From positions 1 to 37,647 of the forward strand of contig NZ_WNKF01000028.1 in the NCBI RefSeq assembly GCF_010119225.1: a stretch of DNA of 37,647 nt, read 5' to 3'. This DNA comes from Cyclobacterium roseum (GTDB lineage Bacteria; Bacteroidota; Bacteroidia; Cytophagales; Cyclobacteriaceae). The notes beneath the pieces were generated by a model, which was not told where the DNA came from, made no database searches, and saw only the letters and a list, made by a program, of their open reading frames with translations. This document shows positions 1 to 8,542 of this stretch, piece by piece (position 1 is the stretch's first letter; every line of letters begins with the position of its first letter). The translations under genes and the position numbers were made by a program.

Positions 1-48
1 ATTTTTGGTGCATTCCTAATTACCATTTTTGGTGCATATTCAATTACC
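1..48. repeat. Two tandem copies of a 24-bp repeat at the window edge
   Basis: Positions 1-24 and 25-48 are two copies of a 24-bp unit beginning atttttggtgcat and ending aattacc; they differ only in the middle. The array may continue left of the window. Multiple short direct repeats are typical of IS21-family ends, so this may be the terminus of an insertion sequence lying outside the window, but no transposase is visible here. The repeat is seen directly; the IS interpretation is inference. Confidence 0.6.
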
Positions 49-99
49 GACTACAAGTGACGATAAACTGGTAGGAATAAACAAGTTAGCACCAATTTT

Positions 100-625
100 A
101 TGACGACAGTAATAACCATAGGAGCAATTATAACAGGACTTATTTTATATCGACTTTGTATCAAAAAAATCGGAAGACAAAAAACAAACAGAAACTTTGG
201 TAGCGAAATTATTGACAGAAGAATTTGTTGAAAAATACAATAAGAAACAAGGACAAGTAAAAGGCGGTTCTTTATGTTTTTATGGACATTGGTTCGGTAG
301 ACCATACGACAATTATCACCACCTGGAATTTGTGACTTTCGACAGTGCAACAAATACTTTGACCTTGAATTTTAACGAAAAAGAAACATTATCAATTTTC
401 AATCCGCAAGACATTTCTGAGTTTGAGAACAAACTGACAATTGGTTTGGCTGACAAAATATATTGGAAATGGTTTTCTTACGGCCAACCACAGACAGACG
501 AGAATTTATATTTCATAGAAATAAATCGTAAAGAAAAATCATTGACAGGCAATTCAAATGTTGACTGGTATAAGCCGGACTTTAAAGATTTGAATTTAGT
601 AAATCCAGCAATTTTATGGACTTGA
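100..625 (+). pseudogene. Membrane-anchored hypothetical protein, apparently frameshifted
   Basis: I do not recognise the family. An ATG at 100 opens a frame encoding a short hydrophobic segment (MTTVITIGAIITGLILYRL) and stops near 234. The downstream soluble part (from about 170 to the stop at 625; a TTG at 197 is the first possible start in that frame) is about 145 residues, acidic/aromatic, with motifs such as FYGHWFGRPYDNYHHLEF. The two frames are joined exactly by removing one A from the run of seven A at 163-169, which would give a single protein of about 174 residues: one N-terminal membrane anchor plus a soluble domain. It may therefore be a disrupted gene, a sequencing error, or a slippage site. 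If only the downstream frame is used, it would need the TTG start. It is the first of three plus-strand genes, each followed by a non-coding element. Confidence 0.55.
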
Positions 626-648
626 CATTGCCGACCGAAAGAAAACCT

Positions 649-783
649 GGTGCTAACAGGAGTTTGGCAAAAAAGCGGGTTCAGTGCTTAAATGAAGCTT
701 TGTGCTTCATATCAAGTTCAGTGCTGGCAGACAGTATAGTGCTTCCAAATCCGATTCTTCGCCAGCGCCAAACCGTTGTGCTT
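649..783 (+). repeat. attC-like long imperfect palindrome 1
   Basis: The element starts with gtgctaac (650-657) and ends with ccgttgtgc (to about 781). The left arm (gagtttggc, then aaaaaagcgggtt) pairs imperfectly with the right arm (aaatccgattcttcgcc, then gccaaac). The centre holds a perfect 7-bp hairpin, atgaagc/gcttcat at 692-698 and 704-710 with loop tttgt. Length (about 135 bp), outer AAC/GTT boxes and position directly between two co-oriented single genes resemble integron attC sites of the long, VCR-like kind. The match to the consensus boxes is imperfect and no integron integrase is in the window, so the assignment is an inference from structure. Confidence 0.45.
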
Positions 784-800
784 AATTAAAAAACAAACTG

Positions 801-2033
801 ATGGGAAAATATCAATCTGAAAGACAGAACGTCAATAGAAACATAGTTGAGATTTGGGTCACCGAAGAAGAAGACCCCGAATCAAGACGATTGGCCTTTC
901 GGATTAATAAGCGAACAAAGACTATTATGTTTTATCCAAAGGAGAATGATTTTTTCCTTTCAGAAGTTACACTAGATGGGTTTGAAAATTTACCGGATGA
1001 CTTTTCAAATAACGGCTATATAAAACAAGGAGTACAGTATTACCTTAACAAAAAACTAGAAACCAAATCAATAGCGAGCTTAGAAATATCAAAAGACAAG
1101 ACGACTACTATTCGAAAGGTCAGGAATCAAGAAGCTTACAACCTGACACTTAAGTATGACGACTTTAAAATTCTAAGAGAGCAATTTTTGGTCGTTAACA
1201 ATCAGTCTTCTCAGAGTAAGAATGACATTCTTGATGGCTTCTTTTATAACCATTTTCCTGACAAGTTCGAAGAAAGTACCAGTACAGCTCAACAGCAATA
1301 TCGAAATGTTATAAGGAATCTTAACTCGGATATTATTGAACATTTTACACCTGATGACCTCAATAAAATGGAAGGTTTTATTGCTGATTTACTCGATAAA
1401 CGATATCAGAGTAATAGTCATAAATTTCTTCAACTTGCCAGAACTAAGATTAAAGTTGACACAATTGCTATTGATAGAATTCTCGCTGAGTTTCAGAAAA
1501 ATCTTGAAGATGGGATTAGTGAGAATCTTTGGGGCAAATACTTGAAGAAAAACCTATTCCTACTAGACTCTAAATATGTAAAAATTCTTCCTGAGCTTAA
1601 TGTCATTCTTCGGGGTTCTCGAAACGTTGATTTTGGAATGATAGACACCAAAGGCTATCTCGATATTTTTGAAATTAAGAAACCCGATACCCCTCTTTTA
1701 GCTGCCGATACAGATAGGGGAAATTACTATTGGCACACCAGTACAGTAAAGGCAATTGTTCAGGCAGAAAAATACCTTTTCAATGCTGAAAGAAAAGCTT
1801 CTAATCTTGCAGAAGATATTAGTCGTGAAGAACGGATTTCAGTTAAAGTAGTTAAACCCAGAGCTATTTTAATCACAGGACATTCAGACCAATTAGATTC
1901 GGACGAAAAAAGAGACGACTTCAAAGTTTTGAGACAATCCCTAAAAAATATTGACATTATCTTGTATGATGAACTTTTAGAAGGACTTGAAAACCAAAAG
2001 AATAAATATTACGACCAAATCACAGAAAATTGA
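801..2033 (+). CDS. sduA: Shedu-type (DUF4263) anti-phage nuclease
   Basis: 410 residues. The C-terminal half carries a PD-(D/E)XK-type core of the DUF4263/Shedu family: VDFGMIDTKGYLDIFEIKKP, giving likely catalytic D277, E291 and K293. The N-terminal ~200 residues have no motif I can name, as is usual for Shedu proteins, whose N-terminal regions vary and sense the trigger. Shedu is a known single-gene defence system acting on invading DNA in the cytoplasm. The gene stands alone between two attC-like elements with no partner gene, matching a self-contained cassette. The ATG at 801 follows closely after the upstream element (18 nt), so transcription is probably from outside or from within the element. 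Nuclease fold and family are well supported by the motif; phage specificity cannot be read from sequence. Confidence 0.82.
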   Translation: MGKYQSERQNVNRNIVEIWVTEEEDPESRRLAFRINKRTKTIMFYPKENDFFLSEVTLDGFENLPDDFSNNGYIKQGVQYYLNKKLETKSIASLEISKDKTTTIRKVRNQEAYNLTLKYDDFKILREQFLVVNNQSSQSKNDILDGFFYNHFPDKFEESTSTAQQQYRNVIRNLNSDIIEHFTPDDLNKMEGFIADLLDKRYQSNSHKFLQLARTKIKVDTIAIDRILAEFQKNLEDGISENLWGKYLKKNLFLLDSKYVKILPELNVILRGSRNVDFGMIDTKGYLDIFEIKKPDTPLLAADTDRGNYYWHTSTVKAIVQAEKYLFNAERKASNLAEDISREERISVKVVKPRAILITGHSDQLDSDEKRDDFKVLRQSLKNIDIILYDELLEGLENQKNKYYDQITEN

Positions 2034-2044
2034 AAAATAACTAA

Positions 2045-2180
2045 GCACAACAGCACCTAAGAAAACATGGGGCGGTCAGTGGTTTCCGCAAGTTTCGTTC
2101 TTCGTGGCTATCTTTGTCACAGGCGGACAGGAAAATGCTTCGAAAAGTCCCACGTCTCTTAACTGCGACACGTTGGCAGC
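2045..2180 (+). repeat. attC-like long imperfect palindrome 2
   Basis: The element begins gcacaac (2045-2051) and ends cgttggcagc (2171-2180). The left arm taagaaaacatgggg pairs imperfectly with the right arm gtcccacgtctctta, and internal segments (tttccgc and gcgga; tttcg and cgaaa) can pair further. Like the element at 649-783 it has outer AAC/GTT boxes and sits between two co-oriented single genes. The internal sequence is quite different from the first element, as expected of attC sites, where structure rather than sequence is conserved. Inference from structure only. Confidence 0.42.
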
Positions 2181-2198
2181 AATAAAGACAGAACATAA

Positions 2199-3413
2199 AT
2201 GACAATTCAAGAACAGAAAGATTTAATTAGTAATAGCACATTTAAAAATCACATATTTTTTGATTCAAATGATTCATATTTAGAAGTTTGTGAATTTAAT
2301 CAATCTCAATTTATTACATTTGAAAATTTCTACAATTTATTCTCTTTCATTAGAAAATCTGTATCACCTGATATTAGGATAAGGGTTAAAAGCGTTATTG
2401 AATTTGACAATAAAGAAGTAGATGAAGAATTAAACTTATCCCATTGCGATTTTGAAAAAAAAGTAATATTTAGCAACTGTACATTTAACATGAATGTTGA
2501 TTTTAGAAATTGCAACTTCTATGTGGAAACAAGTTTCAAAAAATCAGAATTTATATCAAAATGCAGATTTCATTTTTCAAATTTCGAAACGCCTATTAAT
2601 TTTGAAAACACAACCTTTAATAACTTAGTTGACTTCTATCACTCTGATTTTAAAGAAACGCAATCTTTTTTTCTTACAGATTTTCTAAATATTAGCATTT
2701 TTTCAAATGTTACTTTTCATAGACAAGTTCAGTTTTTGTATAACAAGGTTGGTGAGAAAACATTTATAAGTTTTGAAAATGCGACTTTTAAAAAATCGTT
2801 AGATATTTCTAGGTCGAACTTTTGGTGTCGTTTACAGGTATGGGGGGTAATTACTCCTGTTATTCCTGAGGAACAATGGCTATATGAAACTGACAATATT
2901 AATCAGACAGCTATCTCGACTAATTTAGTCGCCCTTAAGCGTATTCGAGAATCGTATAGAATAATAAAACAAGAATTGCGAGGAGAAGGGAATAACATTG
3001 AAGCACTGAAATATCACGAATATGAAATGGAAGTCTATAGTAAAGAATTGAAATCAAGAACTGAGACACGAAAAACTGGAGACCTTATTATCTTGTGGTT
3101 TAATAAATGGTCTAATAACTTTGGAACAAGTTGGTCGAGGGCATTGGCTTTCACTTTAATAACTACTTTTATTTTTTATAGTATATTCCTTTTAAGCATA
3201 TCCGATGAATTAATTTTTGCATTTTCTTTAGAGAGTATAGGAAATACTATTAAATATTTTATTCAGTTTTTAAATGTTACTTCATGGGATTTTAAGCCTT
3301 TTGGAATTTCAGATTTTATATGGGGATATGTTATTTTATACATTGGAAGGTTGTTTATTGGATTTGGGTATTATCAAACGATACAAGCATTTAGAAAATA
3401 TGGAAAAAATTAA
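2199..3413 (+). CDS. Pentapeptide-repeat protein with two C-terminal membrane segments
   Basis: 404 residues. From about residue 88 to 210 the sequence is built from degenerate pentapeptide-like repeats with Phe at the centre (SHCDF, SNCTF, RNCNF, KKSEF, SNF, ENTTF), expected to form a right-handed quadrilateral beta-helix. A charged linker (about 245-300) with helical character follows, then two hydrophobic segments at about 315-335 and 374-392, ending in a short basic cytoplasmic-type tail. There is no signal peptide. This domain order is widespread in Bacteroidota proteins of unknown function; the paired membrane segments recall small ion-channel modules, but I see no selectivity-filter motif. 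The gene starts 19 nt after the second attC-like element and follows a defence nuclease, so a defence role (membrane effector) is possible but unproven. Base composition is very AT-rich. Confidence 0.75.
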   Translation: MTIQEQKDLISNSTFKNHIFFDSNDSYLEVCEFNQSQFITFENFYNLFSFIRKSVSPDIRIRVKSVIEFDNKEVDEELNLSHCDFEKKVIFSNCTFNMNVDFRNCNFYVETSFKKSEFISKCRFHFSNFETPINFENTTFNNLVDFYHSDFKETQSFFLTDFLNISIFSNVTFHRQVQFLYNKVGEKTFISFENATFKKSLDISRSNFWCRLQVWGVITPVIPEEQWLYETDNINQTAISTNLVALKRIRESYRIIKQELRGEGNNIEALKYHEYEMEVYSKELKSRTETRKTGDLIILWFNKWSNNFGTSWSRALAFTLITTFIFYSIFLLSISDELIFAFSLESIGNTIKYFIQFLNVTSWDFKPFGISDFIWGYVILYIGRLFIGFGYYQTIQAFRKYGKN

Positions 3414-3415
3414 AA

Positions 3416-3535
3416 GCTGCCAATCGAGTGGATGGTTGAAGGCCATAAGCCTGCGGAGTGCCCCTCACACCACCAAGGGTACGGGTCTCGTATACGGGTT
3501 CACTGAATCGTAGGTTGCGTTTTGAGGTAATAGGA
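3416..3535 (-). other. Group II intron-like 3' remnant (domain V/VI region)
   Basis: Read on the minus strand, the segment contains gaacccgtatacgagaccc followed by cgtac and ggtggtgtgaggggcactcc, then ends ccactcgatt|ggcagc near 3422. This closely resembles the domain V-VI stretch of bacterial group II introns (canonical form: gagccgtatacgagacccg, then tgtgagagg, with a 3' end in ctcgat). The lower domain V helix is degraded, and no reverse transcriptase gene is present, so this is a dead scar. It lies 3 nt after the stop of the pentapeptide gene on the opposite strand, with gctgccaa at the boundary, where an attC left end would be expected. The small reading frames here are not credible genes. 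Confidence 0.45.
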
Positions 3536-3643
3536 AAGTAACTCTTTGACTCAAATTTAAAAGTTTGAAAAAAGCCAAAGTTTGCAGATACCCTTAAAGC
3601 CAATGGAGGGGGCCACCCTATTTTTTATGGTTATAGGGGGGAG

Positions 3644-4273
3644 CTACTCCTCTCCCACTTCAACCAATGCCCCTTTTACTTTGTGTATGGTACTCATAGA
3701 ACATCGGCAAAGCTTTACGATCTCAGGGTAACTCCTTCCAAGCGCAAGGTATTTTTGAATATCCTTATGCTTGCTTAAAAACTTTTCCCTGCTTTCTATT
3801 GAGCCCACCCTCCTACCTGTTGCGAACCCTTCCTTTTTTCTGTTTTTAATGCCTGATTTTATCCGGTAGCTAAGGTTCTCGGATTCCAGCCTGGCAATAT
3901 CTGAAATGATAGTGATTATTAATTTGTTGAATATCCTATCTTTCTCACTATCTGCACCAAGGGTAATTCCCAAATTATGAATATAAAGGCAAATTCCTGC
4001 CTCCTCAAGGTTATGGATCAATGTAAGGGTCTCTCTGGTATTCCTCCCCAAGCGAGAAATCTCGGATACCATGATACATTCTATCCCCTCTTTCCTCACA
4101 TATTTGAGCATGTTCTGCAATTCCATCCGCTCCTCCATACTTTTGGAAAACCCACTGATATTTTCTGAAAAGACCTTCTGAATTTGGAATCCCTCCACCT
4201 GCTTTAAATCATTAACCTGCCTCTTGGTGGATTGGTCTGATGTGCTGACCCTAGTGTATGCAACTGCTTTCAT
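3644..4273 (-). CDS. Serine recombinase (resolvase/invertase family)
   Basis: 209 residues, normal length for a small resolvase/invertase. The N-terminal catalytic domain shows YTRVSTSDQ with R8 and the nucleophile S10, and SRLGRN with R74 and R77, followed by the long E-helix (about 112-140). The C-terminal part (about 175-205, YLALGRSYPEIVKLCRCSMSTIHKV) is a Hin-like helix-turn-helix for site binding. Such enzymes act as dimers/tetramers on crossover sites, cutting both strands through a phosphoserine. No inverted crossover sites or invertible segment are evident nearby, so it may be a transposon resolvase or an orphan of the island. It is separated by 540 bp from the restriction operon upstream on the same strand and probably has its own promoter. 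Confidence 0.9.
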   Translation of the reverse strand: MKAVAYTRVSTSDQSTKRQVNDLKQVEGFQIQKVFSENISGFSKSMEERMELQNMLKYVRKEGIECIMVSEISRLGRNTRETLTLIHNLEEAGICLYIHNLGITLGADSEKDRIFNKLIITIISDIARLESENLSYRIKSGIKNRKKEGFATGRRVGSIESREKFLSKHKDIQKYLALGRSYPEIVKLCRCSMSTIHKVKGALVEVGEE

Positions 4274-4813
4274 AATTTACCCTATACCCTTTAAACAAGT
4301 GTTTAATTAGGTAGCAATGTACAGTACAAAAACGTGCCGTACAAGCAAATGAACAATTAATTAGTAGATGGTTTAAATAGTATATAAAAATATTAAGAAA
4401 AAAGCCTCCCTTATGACGAGGAAGGCCTTAAAACCTTAGAAGTACTTAAATCATATGTATGGTTTCCATTAAATTGTGTATTATATGGTTTAACTAATGA
4501 AATTTAACCTAAAAATGAAGCTGACTTATCATTTCTTTTATTAATGCCCCTCCACCGTTACATTAATGAAGGGTACTTAATCCAAATGATTATCATTAGT
4601 ACTTTTCAGTTTGAAACAAGTATAGTCGGTAAATAGCTGGAAATTTTTAGGACTTAGGATGACTTACCCTCAACCGTAATATTTTCATTATTCGCCAGTA
4701 ATGTTAAAGTAGATAAGCTTACCAGCAATTGGAAAAAGGAAAATATATTGCAGCCATTCAATTGGCTATCAAAGCATTACTTAATCCGGTAGGAATTCTT
4801 GAGGAGGATTGGC
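4274..4813. other. 540-bp non-coding stretch between recombinase and hsdR
   Basis: AT-rich sequence with no credible gene on either strand. The part next to the recombinase (4274-4395) should hold its promoter on the minus strand. A terminator-like hairpin lies at 4398-4426. The remainder (about 4430-4813), downstream of hsdR, contains nothing I can identify. Confidence 0.6.
4398..4426 (-). terminator. Terminator-like hairpin upstream of the recombinase
   Basis: On the minus strand gccttcc and gggaggc form a 7-bp stem with one G-T pair, followed by a run of six T. It would stop transcription arriving from the restriction operon before the recombinase gene. Stem and T-run are seen directly; activity is inference. 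Confidence 0.5.
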
Positions 4814-7800
4814 TTAGTCCATGTTTTCACATCCATATTGTTCCCAATATTTTTTCAATGTTGTTGTTGGCATGTCTCCGTTAAGCAGTTTGATTCTTCT
4901 AAGTTCAGAACAGATACATTCAATTAGAGCAACGGTTGCATTGTCGATTTGCTTTGGTAGAAATTTTTCATCGTCTAACACTTCTTCATAATTCGTGAAG
5001 CAATGGTCAACTCTTTGGGTCATTAAATCGAGAGTTGATTTTGGAATCAAGCTTTGTAGTCTAACGCCTTCTTCAACAGTGCTTAGTTCTGTTTTCGTAG
5101 ACTTAGCTTCAACCAAAGCTTGTTTTGCTTTGACTCTGTCTTTTTGACCTTGCCAAAATGTTATGGCTTGCATTGCACCCCTAATCAGGGAGACAATTAA
5201 TCCTGTTTCTTCCATATTTTCTTCATTTGAGGGTTCTGCCGCAATTGATTCTGTGTCACTTTCTGGATAAAGCGGCTTTACTTTCTTTAATTCAAGTTCA
5301 AAATCATCACAGAGTTGATTGAGAATGTCTTTGGTTTCACTCTTAAAAAAGTCACCTAGGTTTTTGTTGATTATAGTGTACTTTCTATAAAGCCTTTCGA
5401 AGTCAGAATATATTTCTTCTTGGGTAAATGCCGAACCACCGTCCGTGATTTTAGCAACCAAGCGTTTGCCATTTTTATCGGATTTGATATATGCGAAGAA
5501 GGCATCAATCTTATCTTCAAAATCTTTTATTAGCTCTGCAATAGCTTCTTCTTCCTGATTACGTTTCTCAATTACCTTGAGAATGTTGTATTTGTATTTA
5601 TTGGGTGAATCAGGATCTGTGGGGTTTGGATTCTTAGGCTTATTTGATTTCTCATTTTCTTCACCTGGGGCAACAATACCGATTCTGTTATCAAAGTAGA
5701 TTTCCACCTCGTCAATTATATCGTCTGGCTTGTTGATATGGTTGTAAAGAGTGTTGTATTTTCTCCAAAACTCAAGGAATACTTCATTGCTGTAAATTGG
5801 GTTAAGCTCAATGACAAATTCTATGAGGTTTAGAATTTTGAAATAGGTCCCAACCTTTTTTTTAAGGTGTTTGGCTTCTTTTGGATAAGCATTGATATAA
5901 CGTTCAATGGCTTCTTCCAAATTGAGAATAATCGAAATATCCTTGCTGTCCTTTTGGTATTGCTCAAACTTTTTAAAATTACCTTCATACAGGCTATGTG
6001 CTTTTAGCTCGCCATAATATACCCCCAATTTTTCTTCATCGCCTAAAGGGTCAAAATCTGAGACAACTACATTGCTGAAATGTTCAAAAGCAGTTTTGAT
6101 ATTCTTGACATTGACATTCTTATAGGAGAAGTCTACGATCTTACAATCGTTCTTATATTTGGCAGTTCTGTTTACCCTTGAAATGGTCTGAATGGCATTG
6201 ATTCCCCTGATTTCTTTGTCAAGAAAAAGCGTGTGGAGCTTTGGTTCATCAAAGCCTGTTTGGAGCTTATCAACAACTATGATTAAACCATTTTTGGCGA
6301 GTTTGAAACTCTGAAGCACAGATTTCTCACTGAACCCTTCATTCAGACTGCTGCTACTTTGGTGGTCTTGACTATCAGAATAGACAATGTAAATCGGTGC
6401 ATCCTTAAATCGCTCGTATTTCTGCTCTTGGACTAATTCATTGAAATATTTCTTAATAAAGCCTTTGTACTTGATAGCCGCAGGAATGGAGGAAGCCGCA
6501 AACATTGCCTTTGCAGTACCCCGAATGTTTGGATAAACGGCTGTAACTAGTCGTTTGGCAGTGAACTTTGAAATAGCTTCAATACGTTCAGGGTTGCCGT
6601 AAATTCTCTTTTTCCTGATAGCGTATTTTTTGCCTTCTTCATCAATACCTGTGTCAGTATTGTCAGGTATTTCTTCATAACCTGTATCACCTTCAAATCC
6701 TGCTAATTCATTGTCGGGTATCTCAAAGAACATTTTGGCTGAAACTGGAACTATGCCTTTAATGGGGTTAAGGATATAACCGTCCATTATGGCTTCCTTC
6801 ATGGTGTAGCTATCAAAAGGAATCCAAATTTTTTCTGCTTCTGCGTATTTATTGTACTCTCCAAAGCGTGCAAGGGTATGATCGCTTGGTGTTGCAGTGA
6901 AACCTACAATTAGGTTTTTCTTGGTTGCTCGCTTCTTATACGCTTCGCTATTGTCAAAACTTGCTTGCAATTCATCAAATACGCTTACCATTTCAGAATG
7001 CTGCACACCACTTTGACTTCTATGAATTTCATCAATTAGAAATGCGATTCGGAGCTTTGAAAGCTTTGCCGTCAAGTCGGTATCAACTATATCAGTGATA
7101 GAAGAGAACTTCTGAACATTGACAACTACAATTCTTTTATCGCTAGTAAGTGCCCTGGTAAAACTCTTTTTGTCTGAGGCTTCAATGAACATCCCTTTTT
7201 GAATGTTCATGTTGTGCATTTTACTATCGAGCTGGTCTCTTAGCTGAAGACGGTCAACAACCAACATGATTTTGTCATAGACATAAGCATCATTACGCCT
7301 TAGGTCCTTGAGTTGGAGTGCCGTCCAACCAATGATATTACTCTTTCCAAAGCCCGCTGCATATTGCAAGAGCAGGGAATAAACGTTTTTGTTGTTTTGG
7401 TACTTACTCCTTTTGTGAACTAATTCTTTGATCTGTTCTTCACCCAAGCCCCTTTCTTTTAATTCTACTTCTAGTTTTTTCAGAAAATAGTCAGGTTCGT
7501 TTTCATGAGCCAAGAACTCATCAATCTTGCTGAGTACTTTATCGGTTCCAAATTTTTGCTTGGGTCTGGGAGCAATTAACCTACCGTCATTGTGTTTGTA
7601 CTCTTTGGTTTTGCTGCCTTCTTTTTTAATGAGTTCACGCTCTATGAAGTTGTAGTAGAGAATTTCTTTTTCAATCATTCTCTTTTCGTACAGTGCTTTG
7701 AATACTTCTTCAAAACGCTGTGTTTTTACTTCATGCTTTTCTCGTAGTGGATAAGGCTTAAAATCATTGAAAACCTTCTTTTCATAGGTTTCAAAATCAT

Positions 7801-8542
7801 AGCTTCCTGTATTTACCGTTGACTTTATCTCGTCAAAATGGTTGGCAATGGTTCTGATTACAAAGGTTTCATTGATATCGGTTGCCGTAATATGAATGGC
7901 TTTTTCAAATATCTTTAAAAACCGCTTTCTAATGGACTGATTTAGGTCATTGCTTTTGGCAATTTGCAAGTACTCCTGAACTGCGGTCAGGTAATCTTTG
8001 GCAACTTTCTTTCTTCCGTTTTTTCGTGCGCTCTGGTTGTTGTAATTGCTTTTAAGCTCACTATAACCTAGGTAAATTCCATTGATAAAGAACGTAAGGT
8101 CTGGGCGAAATGAAAAAAGTTGTTTGTCTTTGTGCTTAAAGGTGTAAGGGAGTTCCTGAACAACAGAGAAAATATTCTCATTGAAGAGTTTGTCTCCGTG
8201 GGTTTCTGTTCCGCTCGGGTAGAACAAATGCAATTTTGTTCCTTCAAAGGTTACCGATTGGTTGTTGTTAATGAAAATGGCCATGTTCATAGAAGAGCTA
8301 ATGCGCTCATCTAGAAAAGCCGTGAATGCTGTGAAGAAGTCTTTTTCTGAATCGAACTTGCGGAGTAGCTTTTTGTAATTGGCTTTGTTTAGTTCGGTTT
8401 CTGATAGAAATTGTTTAAGGTCTTCAATCACAAAGAAATTAGACGAAACTGTATTGGCCTTTGCTTCATTGTATTGCAGGCCATCTGACCGCTTACACAA
8501 AAAGTTAATCAGGTATTTGTCTTGTAAGTCTAATTCCTTCAT
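4814..8542 (-). CDS. hsdR: Type I restriction enzyme, R (HsdR) subunit
   Basis: 1242 residues. The N-terminal nuclease domain shows the PD-(D/E)XK pattern: D148 in FRPDLTF and E162/K164 in YSELKS. The motor domains follow: a Walker A variant AAGFGKSN (K400), the DEAD-type box LIDEIH (504-507), VGFTATPSD, and later helicase motifs LIIVVDKLQTGFDEPKL and ISRVNRTAK. The remaining ~400 residues are the helical C-terminal region that docks onto HsdM/HsdS. The protein provides ATP-driven DNA translocation and double-strand cleavage when the complex meets unmethylated sites. The ATG overlaps the hsdS stop by 4 nt (ATGA), indicating translational coupling and last position in the operon. All catalytic motifs look intact, so restriction should be functional if expressed. 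Confidence 0.95.
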   Translation of the reverse strand: MKELDLQDKYLINFLCKRSDGLQYNEAKANTVSSNFFVIEDLKQFLSETELNKANYKKLLRKFDSEKDFFTAFTAFLDERISSSMNMAIFINNNQSVTFEGTKLHLFYPSGTETHGDKLFNENIFSVVQELPYTFKHKDKQLFSFRPDLTFFINGIYLGYSELKSNYNNQSARKNGRKKVAKDYLTAVQEYLQIAKSNDLNQSIRKRFLKIFEKAIHITATDINETFVIRTIANHFDEIKSTVNTGSYDFETYEKKVFNDFKPYPLREKHEVKTQRFEEVFKALYEKRMIEKEILYYNFIERELIKKEGSKTKEYKHNDGRLIAPRPKQKFGTDKVLSKIDEFLAHENEPDYFLKKLEVELKERGLGEEQIKELVHKRSKYQNNKNVYSLLLQYAAGFGKSNIIGWTALQLKDLRRNDAYVYDKIMLVVDRLQLRDQLDSKMHNMNIQKGMFIEASDKKSFTRALTSDKRIVVVNVQKFSSITDIVDTDLTAKLSKLRIAFLIDEIHRSQSGVQHSEMVSVFDELQASFDNSEAYKKRATKKNLIVGFTATPSDHTLARFGEYNKYAEAEKIWIPFDSYTMKEAIMDGYILNPIKGIVPVSAKMFFEIPDNELAGFEGDTGYEEIPDNTDTGIDEEGKKYAIRKKRIYGNPERIEAISKFTAKRLVTAVYPNIRGTAKAMFAASSIPAAIKYKGFIKKYFNELVQEQKYERFKDAPIYIVYSDSQDHQSSSSLNEGFSEKSVLQSFKLAKNGLIIVVDKLQTGFDEPKLHTLFLDKEIRGINAIQTISRVNRTAKYKNDCKIVDFSYKNVNVKNIKTAFEHFSNVVVSDFDPLGDEEKLGVYYGELKAHSLYEGNFKKFEQYQKDSKDISIILNLEEAIERYINAYPKEAKHLKKKVGTYFKILNLIEFVIELNPIYSNEVFLEFWRKYNTLYNHINKPDDIIDEVEIYFDNRIGIVAPGEENEKSNKPKNPNPTDPDSPNKYKYNILKVIEKRNQEEEAIAELIKDFEDKIDAFFAYIKSDKNGKRLVAKITDGGSAFTQEEIYSDFERLYRKYTIINKNLGDFFKSETKDILNQLCDDFELELKKVKPLYPESDTESIAAEPSNEENMEETGLIVSLIRGAMQAITFWQGQKDRVKAKQALVEAKSTKTELSTVEEGVRLQSLIPKSTLDLMTQRVDHCFTNYEEVLDDEKFLPKQIDNATVALIECICSELRRIKLLNGDMPTTTLKKYWEQYGCENMD

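Noticed and set aside
3391..3603. 70-codon minus-strand frame over the intron scar
   Set aside because: It follows degraded intron RNA sequence, not a protein family.
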